A stretch of 9,324 nucleotides of DNA from an uncultured Eubacteriales bacterium. Lineage in GTDB: Bacteria > Bacillota > Clostridia > Monoglobales > Firm-18. Position numbers and translations under genes: made by a program. Below the pieces are notes generated by a model. The model ran no database searches, was not told the origin of the DNA, and saw only the letters and a list, made by a program, of their open reading frames with translations. The stretch is from the NCBI GenBank assembly GCA_905210885.1, contig CAJLYO010000056.1, forward strand, positions 1 through 9,324, written 5' to 3'. The number at the start of each line of letters is the position of its first letter. Within the stretch, counting starts at the first letter, position 1. This document shows positions 1 to 5,045 of the stretch, in pieces.

Positions 1-272
1 GTGATCTTTTTGGCGTGCATTTCTGAAACAGCGCCGCCCAGTGCGTCAACGCAAAGACCGCTGTCGTCCGCAAGAGTAATTTCGCCGCAAAGTTTCATTA
101 TCTCCGATGCCTTTTTTTCCGCATTTCCGGCAAATGTGTCCGCATCCTCCGTAACGTCGACATTTATGCCAAGTTCCTCCATGGATACAAATTCAAAACC
201 GGTATCCTTTAAGATTTCTCTGATTTCCTTAAGCTTGCCGCGGTTTTTTGTTGCAACAACAATTTTTTTCAT
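1..272 (-). CDS. rdgB: RdgB/HAM1 non-canonical purine NTP pyrophosphatase (XTP/dITP diphosphatase), N-terminal part
   Basis: The family hydrolyses dITP, XTP and ITP to the monophosphate plus pyrophosphate in the cytosol, keeping deaminated purines out of DNA and RNA. About 90 codons are present; the full protein is usually near 200 residues, and the rest lies beyond the left edge. Visible family features are the opening MKKIVVATKNRGKLKEI, the T-F-x-G-N-A-E-x-K-A segment about residues 46-56, and LADDSGLCVDALGG about residues 66-79. The normal continuation after that glycine pair is a P-G-x-x-S-A-R-Y-A-G motif. Here the last dozen codons instead read A-V-S-E-M-H-A-K-K-I, which does not match, so the copy may be divergent, disrupted or misassembled just at the edge. 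The ATG follows the AraC stop codon after one base, with a GAGGGG ribosome site inside the end of the AraC gene, so translation is probably coupled. Confidence 0.85.
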   Translation of the reverse strand, partial: MKKIVVATKNRGKLKEIREILKDTGFEFVSMEELGINVDVTEDADTFAGNAEKKASEIMKLCGEITLADDSGLCVDALGGAVSEMHAKKI

Positions 273-273
273 A

Positions 274-1152
274 CTACCCCTCAATCTGCCGTCCGCTGTT
301 TTCCTCCCCGGCATATTTTCCGGGGGACACGCCGACTATGCTTTTAAAAGTTCTTATAAAATTTGAATAATCCGAAAATCCGCAGGAAAGCGCCGTGTCG
401 CTGACGCTTTCGCCTTTTTTCAGAAGCTTTTTCGCCTCGGTTATGCGCTTGCTTATTATGTATTTTAAAACCGTCGTACCCAGATGCTTTTTAAAAAGAC
501 AGCACAGACGGTTTACGGAAACATAGCAGTGAGCCGCGATATCCGAAAGCTGAAGCTTGTCCGATATATTTTCGTTTATGTATGCAATGCTTTCCTCGAT
601 AACCTTGTTTTCGTAGGCAGGAACATACTTGAAATCCTTGATATTCTCCGAAAAACAGCCGTTTAAAAGTGCCGCAATTTCTATAACGCGGATATCTTTT
701 ATTATGTCGTCGCCGAAACGGCTGTCATCTCCGAGAGATGAGAACAGCTCCTCGAACCGCGCCCGCTGATTAACGTTGGGCGAAAGCCTGTTTGTGGTAT
801 GCTCGTTTCTTAAATAAAAACAACCGGCAAGGTTGGTGTTCTCAGATGAGTGTGAATACAAAAACGCAGGGTGTATCTGCAAAACCCAGCGTTTAAAGGG
901 CTGCTCGGGGGCGCACGTTATTTTGTGCGCCTCAAAGGGATTTATAACGAAAATGTCCCCGTCCTTCACGTCATAGATTTTATCGTTTATGAAAAAGGTT
1001 TTGCCGCCGGATAAGCACATAAGTACCTCGCAGCACTCGTGAACGTGAACGCTTGTGTCCGCGTCCGGCTTTTCGGAATAGAATACACCGTAGGATTTTG
1101 TGTCAACCGCCGTTTTCACGGCGTCAACGCATTTTTTAAAGCAAACCTTCAC
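274..1152 (-). CDS. AraC-family transcriptional regulator with N-terminal cupin-type sensor domain
   Basis: A 292-residue one-component regulator. Residues about 20-100 look like a beta-rich cupin (AraC-binding) domain: the VHVHECCEV stretch near residue 38 resembles the first cupin motif, and VKDGDIFVINPFEAHKI near 62-78 the second. Residues about 185-282 are a standard AraC/XylS double helix-turn-helix: first helix pair around LQLSDIAAHCYVSVNRLCCLF (200-220), second around SVSDTALSCGFSDYSNFIRTF (249-269), then the conserved G-V-S-P-G-K-Y end. I chose the GTG at 1150-1152 because an AGGAGGTG ribosome site (1158-1165) sits five bases ahead; a TTG further upstream would add seven residues but overlaps the coaW stop. 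It lies third in the pantothenate operon, 17 bases after coaW. The ligand and targets cannot be read from the sequence. Many relatives sense sugars, but the position suggests a possible link to pantothenate/CoA supply or self-control of this operon (inference). Confidence 0.9.
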   Translation of the reverse strand: MKVCFKKCVDAVKTAVDTKSYGVFYSEKPDADTSVHVHECCEVLMCLSGGKTFFINDKIYDVKDGDIFVINPFEAHKITCAPEQPFKRWVLQIHPAFLYSHSSENTNLAGCFYLRNEHTTNRLSPNVNQRARFEELFSSLGDDSRFGDDIIKDIRVIEIAALLNGCFSENIKDFKYVPAYENKVIEESIAYINENISDKLQLSDIAAHCYVSVNRLCCLFKKHLGTTVLKYIISKRITEAKKLLKKGESVSDTALSCGFSDYSNFIRTFKSIVGVSPGKYAGEENSGRQIEG

Positions 1153-1157
1153 GCGCC

Positions 1158-1165
1158 CACCTCCT
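1158..1165 (-). promoter_or_regulatory. Ribosome binding site that fixes the AraC-regulator start
   Basis: On the minus strand this reads AGGAGGTG, an almost complete anti-16S match, five bases before the GTG at 1150-1152. It decides for GTG over the in-frame TTG at 1171-1173, which has no comparable site and would overlap the coaW stop codon. Confidence 0.8.
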
Positions 1166-1169
1166 GTTT

Positions 1170-1997
1170 TCAATAACCCTGGATATACGAAAGGGCAGCG
1201 CCCACAGCCGTTGCGAAAATGGAATTTTCGGGTATTATAAAGTTTATGTTATGAAGTTTTTCAAGAGAGCTGAATATCTCCCCTGCCTGAGGCAGCTTGG
1301 AAAGCATGCCCGTCAGCACAACGTCGGATACGCTGTCGTTTCTGCACGCAAAAACCGCCAGCATGCCGATTGTCTGGAACACCATGTTCATAACACCCAG
1401 CGTAACGTCTGCATCACTTGCGGTGTCCTGCATTTTGCCGAAATTAGATGCCGTGGTAGATGGCGGAAGGGTTGTAATTACGCCCTTTGAAATGTCGCTT
1501 ATTGCAAGGTCAACCGTTGAAAGGCTGCCCCCTGCCGCTTTTTCTATTATGGTTTCAAAACGGCTTGCACCCACAAGCTTTCCGCAAAGTCCCATCAGCG
1601 TGCCGCCGCCCACGCCGCTTCCGCCGATGTGCACGATATTGCTTTTTGACGCGCGGACAAACGCCGTGCCCGTGCCCATGCTTACTATCAGCGCCTCATC
1701 TTTTCCGGACAGGGCAAGACCGCCCAGTCCCACGGCAACAAATTCGTCCACCGATTTTGTGGGAACTCCGTAAATATTATCCTCAAAAAATGACGCGCCG
1801 ACACCTGTCAAAAGTATTTGCTTAATATCCGAAAGGGCAATTTTATTTTCCTTTAAATATTTGCCCAGCGCGCCGTAAGCCGATGTAACCGGGTCGGCGG
1901 CCGTTACCTGCATTGTGGAAATGAAATTTCCGCCGGCGGTATAACCTACGATTTTTGTGGTTGAACCGCCCACATCTATACCTATTATAACGCTCAT
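1170..1997 (-). CDS. coaW: Type II pantothenate kinase (CoaW, fumble/PanK-II family)
   Basis: Phosphorylates pantothenate with ATP to 4'-phosphopantothenate, the committing step of coenzyme A synthesis, in the cytosol. The 275-residue length matches the family (Staphylococcus aureus CoaW is about 267). It belongs to the actin-like/ASKHA fold: phosphate-1 loop GIDVGGSTTK (residues 6-15), LTGVGASFFEDNI (63-75), catalytic-type glutamate in VDEF (E85, aligning by eye with S. aureus E70), SMGTGTAF (106-113), glycine-rich GGSGVGGGTLMGL (125-137), TASNFGKM (182-189), and the closing IPENSIFATAVGAALSY. The ATG at 1995-1997 has an AGAGGTT ribosome site and begins right at the conserved MSVIIGIDVGG; a longer in-frame extension reaches 2057 but only overlaps panT. 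The gene starts five bases after the panT stop, so uptake and phosphorylation are co-expressed. Characterised bacterial type II enzymes resist CoA feedback (family knowledge from S. aureus; not visible here). Confidence 0.94.
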   Translation of the reverse strand: MSVIIGIDVGGSTTKIVGYTAGGNFISTMQVTAADPVTSAYGALGKYLKENKIALSDIKQILLTGVGASFFEDNIYGVPTKSVDEFVAVGLGGLALSGKDEALIVSMGTGTAFVRASKSNIVHIGGSGVGGGTLMGLCGKLVGASRFETIIEKAAGGSLSTVDLAISDISKGVITTLPPSTTASNFGKMQDTASDADVTLGVMNMVFQTIGMLAVFACRNDSVSDVVLTGMLSKLPQAGEIFSSLEKLHNINFIIPENSIFATAVGAALSYIQGY

Positions 1998-2002
1998 ATT
2001 TT

Positions 2003-2587
2003 TTAACCTCTGTATTTTATTACCGCTTTGCTTACCGCGCCGCCGATTATTGTGCATGCTATTGCTTCGATAACGGTGTTTATGCTCACAAGCGCCATGA
2101 TTACGGCGATTACGCTGTCACCGAAACCTTTTATATATTCGGTATTGCCGAAAAGAACTATAAGAGAGCCGACGAAAAGCACCGTGTTTATAATTGAGCA
2201 CGCAAGGCTTGAAAGCAGCGCGCCGCCTGTTTCGCCGAGAGTTGTTTTCTTTAAACCGCCGAAAATCAAACCGGCAAAAAGACCCATTAAAATTCTGGGC
2301 ACAAGACACATAAACGCGGTTGAAAACGCATTAATTCCAAGCAGCGTCGTACCGAATGTGTCGGCGCCGAAACACTGTGAAAAGCTTGTCAGACCGAACA
2401 CCAAGCCCAAAAACGCGCCGGAGAGCGGACCTAAAACAATTGCGCCCACAGCAACAGGAATTGCCATAAATGTTATGGAAACGGGGCCTATTTCTAAATA
2501 TCCCAAAGGCGTAAAAGCCATTACAAGCTCAATCGCCGTAAGAAGCGCAAGCTGAACCAGGGTTTTCACGTTTGATTTTTTGGACAT
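2003..2587 (-). CDS. panT: ECF transporter S component, pantothenate-specific (PanT-like)
   Basis: Membrane substrate-capture subunit of an energy-coupling-factor vitamin transporter. It would work with a shared EcfA1/A2/T energising module that is not in this window. The 194-residue protein is very hydrophobic, with about five or six membrane segments (roughly residues 9-27, 37-55, 57-75, 88-110, 123-147 and 160-185). The region from ALLTAIELVMAFTPLGYLEI through IPVAVGAIVLGPLSGAFLGLVFG (about 14-65) is characteristic of PanT-type S components. Specificity rests on this resemblance and on the coaW neighbour five bases downstream; another vitamin is possible. The ATG at 2585-2587 is preferred because AAAGGAG (2596-2602) lies eight bases ahead; an upstream in-frame GTG at 2594-2596 overlaps that ribosome site. 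It is the first gene of the leftward operon, about 27 bases after the predicted transcription start. Confidence 0.85.
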   Translation of the reverse strand: MSKKSNVKTLVQLALLTAIELVMAFTPLGYLEIGPVSITFMAIPVAVGAIVLGPLSGAFLGLVFGLTSFSQCFGADTFGTTLLGINAFSTAFMCLVPRILMGLFAGLIFGGLKKTTLGETGGALLSSLACSIINTVLFVGSLIVLFGNTEYIKGFGDSVIAVIMALVSINTVIEAIACTIIGGAVSKAVIKYRG

Positions 2588-2620
2588 ATAAAACACTCCT
2601 TTGAAGTTTGCTACATAAAA

Positions 2621-2649
2621 ATGATACCTTAATTATGCCTTTTTGTCAA
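2621..2649 (-). promoter_or_regulatory. Sigma-A promoter of the panT-coaW-araC-rdgB operon
   Basis: On the minus strand a perfect -35 box TTGACA (2644-2649) is followed after exactly 17 bases by TATCAT (2621-2626), five of six matches to TATAAT. Transcription would start near 2614, giving a leader of about 27 bases before the panT ATG, too short for a classical riboswitch. The four leftward genes follow with gaps of 5, 17 and 1 bases, so this promoter probably serves all of them. Confidence 0.85.
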
Positions 2650-2670
2650 GTGCCGTGAAAGCAAAATATA

Positions 2671-2696
2671 CAGCAGCGAAAACCGATGCTGTTTTT
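2671..2696 (+). terminator. Terminator-like hairpin with T-tract in the divergent region
   Basis: CAGCAGCG (2671-2678) pairs with CGATGCTG (2684-2691) around a five-base loop, with one internal G-A mismatch, and is followed by TTTTT (2692-2696), the shape of an intrinsic terminator on the plus strand. No gene in the window reads into it. A weak plus-strand promoter (TTGTCA 2643-2648, 18 bases, TATACA 2667-2672) overlaps the leftward -35 box but would start transcription inside the hairpin. It may be a relic, part of a small RNA, or chance. Confidence 0.4.
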
Positions 2697-2701
2697 CGTT
2701 A

Positions 2702-2733
2702 GCCCGGGAGAGGAGGGCGGATACCGATTCTCC
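2702..2733. repeat. Cluster of short overlapping inverted repeats
   Basis: Several mutually exclusive stems can form: GCCC (2702-2705) with GGGC (2715-2718); GGAGA (2707-2711) with TCTCC (2729-2733), which can enclose CGG-ATA-CCG (2718-2726). It lies upstream of the predicted hom promoter and outside both predicted leaders, so its role is unclear. Confidence 0.35.
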
Positions 2734-2806
2734 TTCAAAACTGTACAACGGAAAAAAATAATAACCATTATTATTTATAATAAATGCTAAAATTGCTGAA
2801 AATATA

Positions 2807-2835
2807 TTGAATTAATTTAAAATTTGTGATATTAT
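2807..2835 (+). promoter_or_regulatory. Extended -10 promoter of the hom-thrB-lysC-rlmB-ACT operon
   Basis: TTGAAT (2807-2812) and TATTAT (2830-2835) are separated by 17 bases, and a TG dinucleotide at 2827-2828 gives an extended -10 element. The DNA just upstream (2752-2806) is strongly AT-rich, as expected of an UP-like region. Transcription would begin near 2842, leaving about 53 bases before the hom ATG, which leaves no room for a T-box or lysine riboswitch downstream of this start. Confidence 0.75.
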
Positions 2836-2838
2836 GTA

Positions 2839-2853
2839 ACAGTTGATGACTGT
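2839..2853. promoter_or_regulatory. Inverted repeat at the hom transcription start, possible operator
   Basis: ACAGT (2839-2843) and ACTGT (2849-2853) form a perfect 5-5-5 inverted repeat centred just after the predicted start point near 2842. A repressor bound here would block initiation; alternatively the RNA could form a small 5' hairpin. The cognate protein is unknown and the repeat is short enough to be coincidental. Confidence 0.35.
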
Positions 2854-2894
2854 AATTAATTCGGATAAAATTCTCAGGAGAGGATGTACATTAT

Positions 2895-4109
2895 ATGATA
2901 AACACAGCAGTTTTAGGCTACGGCACGGTAGGTTCGGGCGTTGTCGAGATAATAAACGGCGGCTCGTTTGAAAAAAAGGCCGGCGAGGAAATAACCGTTA
3001 AAAAAATTCTGGATATCCGCAAATTTCCCGACGACCCGTACGGAAATCTTGTAACGGACAACTATGACGAAATCGTTTCCGACGGCGAAATAAGCATCAT
3101 TGTGGAAACAATGGGCGGACTGAAACCGGCATATGAATTTACAAAAAGAGCTTTGGAAAGCAAAAAAAGCGTTGTAACCTCCAATAAAGAGCTTGTTGCG
3201 GCGCACGGCGCGGAGCTTTTGGCACTTGCAAAGGAAAACGGCGTAAGCTATCTGTTTGAGGCAAGTGTCGGCGGCGGTATACCCATTATCCGCCCCTTAA
3301 ACAACTGTCTTGCCGCAAACGATATTACCTCCATTGCAGGTATATTAAACGGAACCACAAACTATATTTTAACCCAGATGTTTAAAAACGGCGTAAGCTT
3401 TGAGGACGCTTTGTCAGACGCTCAGAAAAAGGGTTATGCGGAGCGCAATCCCGCGGCGGACATTGAGGGTCATGATGCATGCAGAAAAATTGCCATTTTG
3501 TCATCACTGGCATACGGCAAGCAGATAAACAGCGATGATATCAAAACCGAAGGTATCACAAATATCACTTTGCAGGACGTAAAATACGCGGAAAAAGAAG
3601 GATACAGCATAAAGCTTATCGGCAGAAGCAAAAACTGCGGCGACAGTGTGTATGCCTGCGTTTCTCCGGTTATGCTGCCCAAGGGCAACCCCTTATGCGA
3701 CGTTGAAGACGTTTTCAACGCCATTTTGGTAAACGGAAGTGCAACGGGGGACGTAATGTTTTACGGTAAGGGTGCCGGCAAGCTGCCTACGGCAAGCGCG
3801 GTTGTTGCCGACGTTATAGATATAGTTAAGCACAAGGGTTACGGCGCTCCTTTCTGGGAGGAAGGCGGACGGCTTGCGGTGCAGAATCCCGACCCGGTTG
3901 TAAACTATGTGCGCTTAAAGAAAAATGACAGAGCAAAAAGCGCTGTTGACGCAATTTTCGGCAGCGTGAAATATATAGAACCGGAAAACGGCGAAACCGT
4001 GTTTATAACTTCTCCGGCATCGGAGAGCAGCTTTAACGACGGTATCGCAAAGCTTAAAAGCATACTCGGTTCGGACTGCGTGATAAATACTATTGCCGTA
4101 ATGCAATAA
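2895..4109 (+). CDS. hom: Homoserine dehydrogenase
   Basis: Reduces L-aspartate 4-semialdehyde to L-homoserine with NAD(P)H, the branch step toward threonine and methionine; cytosolic. The 404-residue protein opens with the nucleotide-binding fold GYGTVGSGV (8-16), followed by VETMGG (70-75), TSNKELVAAHG (95-105, with the conserved lysine K98), EASVGGGIPIIRPL (122-135) and ILNGTTNYIL (150-159). The catalytic stretch GYAERNPAADIEGHDACRK (180-198) includes E183 and the D194/K198 pair typical of the family. The C-terminal part, about 335-404, starts NPDPVVNYVRL and resembles the usual ACT domain but is short, so it is at the small end for Gram-positive Hom (about 400-440). The ATG at 2895 lies 11 bases after AGGAGAGG (2876-2883). 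A four-codon ORF (ATG 2884 to TGA 2898) overlaps this start but is probably incidental. It is the first gene of the threonine operon; thrB follows after 15 bases. Confidence 0.95.
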   Translation: MINTAVLGYGTVGSGVVEIINGGSFEKKAGEEITVKKILDIRKFPDDPYGNLVTDNYDEIVSDGEISIIVETMGGLKPAYEFTKRALESKKSVVTSNKELVAAHGAELLALAKENGVSYLFEASVGGGIPIIRPLNNCLAANDITSIAGILNGTTNYILTQMFKNGVSFEDALSDAQKKGYAERNPAADIEGHDACRKIAILSSLAYGKQINSDDIKTEGITNITLQDVKYAEKEGYSIKLIGRSKNCGDSVYACVSPVMLPKGNPLCDVEDVFNAILVNGSATGDVMFYGKGAGKLPTASAVVADVIDIVKHKGYGAPFWEEGGRLAVQNPDPVVNYVRLKKNDRAKSAVDAIFGSVKYIEPENGETVFITSPASESSFNDGIAKLKSILGSDCVINTIAVMQ

Positions 4110-4124
4110 TAGGGGCTGATACAA

Positions 4125-5042
4125 ATGGGGAGCTGTACGGTTAAAGTTCCTGCAACAAGCGCAAACATGGGAAGCGGCTTTGACACCGTGGGAGTTGCGC
4201 TTGAACTTTACAATTATATATATGCTTCGGAAACGGACAGCGGACTTAGCATAACCGTCACCGACCCTTCGGATAAATTTCTGCCCAAGGACGAAAACAA
4301 TCTTGTGTATCAGGGCATGAAAGCGGTTTTCGACAAGGCGGATTACCACCCTGCCGGGCTTAAAATCGTGCTTGAAAACAATATTCCGGTAACACGGGGC
4401 CTGGGCAGCAGCAGCGCCGGCATCGTAGGCGGAATAGTTGCGGCAAACGCTCTTTGCGGAAATAAGCTTTCACGGCACGAGCTTGTAACGATTGCCGCAA
4501 AGCTTGAGGGACACCCGGACAACACCACTCCGGCAATAACCGGGGGAGTTGCGGTTGCGGTAAAGGGCGAACATATTTCGTATATTAAGCTTCCGGCAAG
4601 GTGCGATGATTTGCGTTTTGCCCTGTTTATACCGAAATTTACTCTTAACACCGCCCGTGCAAGGAGCGTGCTTCCCAAAGCGGTTTCCCATACGGACGCG
4701 GTTTTTAATACTTCGCGCAGCGCCCTTTTAACTGCGGCGCTTGTGACAAAAAGATACGATATGCTGCATATCGCCATGCAGGACAGACTGCACCAGCCTT
4801 TCCGCAAATGCCTAATCGGCGGAGCAAACAGGATTTTCCGCTTCGGCAGGGAACACAGGGCGTACGCGACATATATAAGCGGCGCCGGGCCGACGATAGT
4901 ATCTGTTATAAATAAAAGGAACGAAGAGGAATTTCTGCACCGTGCCGAAAACTTTCTTTTGAAACATATGAACGGCTGGAGCATAAAAATAGTTAGTGCA
5001 GACCGCTGCGGCGCGGCGGTTATTGATAAAAGGGAGGAATAG
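4125..5042 (+). CDS. thrB: Homoserine kinase (GHMP family)
   Basis: Transfers phosphate from ATP to homoserine, giving O-phosphohomoserine for threonine synthase; cytosolic. Length, 305 residues, is normal. GHMP-kinase landmarks are in order: substrate-side motif VPATSANMGSGFDTVGVALEL (8-28), glycine/serine-rich phosphate loop RGLGSSSAGIVGGIVAANAL (91-110), EGHPDNTTPAITGG (128-141), the homoserine-kinase segment NTARARSVLP with the following DAVFN and RLHQPFR (about 175-227), and the C-terminal ISGAGPTIVSV (251-261). The ATG at 4125 has AGGGGC (4111-4116) eight bases upstream. It sits 15 bases after hom and three bases before lysC, so the three pathway enzymes share one transcript. The downstream enzyme ThrC is absent from the window. 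Confidence 0.95.
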   Translation: MGSCTVKVPATSANMGSGFDTVGVALELYNYIYASETDSGLSITVTDPSDKFLPKDENNLVYQGMKAVFDKADYHPAGLKIVLENNIPVTRGLGSSSAGIVGGIVAANALCGNKLSRHELVTIAAKLEGHPDNTTPAITGGVAVAVKGEHISYIKLPARCDDLRFALFIPKFTLNTARARSVLPKAVSHTDAVFNTSRSALLTAALVTKRYDMLHIAMQDRLHQPFRKCLIGGANRIFRFGREHRAYATYISGAGPTIVSVINKRNEEEFLHRAENFLLKHMNGWSIKIVSADRCGAAVIDKREE

Positions 5043-5045
5043 CGT

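Larger units (their letters stand above)
2588..2894. other. Divergent intergenic region between panT-coaW and hom-thrB-lysC operons
   Basis: This 307-base stretch contains no convincing gene. From left to right it holds the panT ribosome site and leader, the leftward promoter (2621-2649), a hairpin with T-tract (2671-2696), a GC-rich patch with several short competing hairpins (2702-2733), an AT-rich block (about 2752-2825) with short palindromes such as TTATT-TAT-AATAA at 2771-2783, the rightward promoter (2807-2835), an inverted repeat (2839-2853) and the hom ribosome site (2876-2883). The GC-rich middle and AT-rich right half contrast in composition, which may mean they have different origins. 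Confidence 0.8.

Noticed and set aside
1..366. Plus-strand open frame of 121 codons at the left edge
   Set aside because: It is antisense to rdgB and the end of the AraC gene, has no ribosome site and no family resemblance.
1297..1773. Plus-strand open frame of 158 codons
   Set aside because: It is antisense to coaW, whose motifs are clear; a by-product of codon bias.
2028..2555. Plus-strand open frame of 175 codons
   Set aside because: It is antisense to the panT-like gene and has no ribosome site; its composition mirrors the hydrophobic codons of panT.
2842..2894. Lysine riboswitch or T-box upstream of hom
   Set aside because: The predicted leader is only about 53 bases and shows no T-box sequence or lysine-box core; the region further upstream does not match either motif.
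2884..2898. Four-codon ORF overlapping the hom start codon, as a leader peptide
   Set aside because: It is too short for attenuation, has no threonine or isoleucine run of note, and the ribosome site is badly spaced for its ATG; probably chance.
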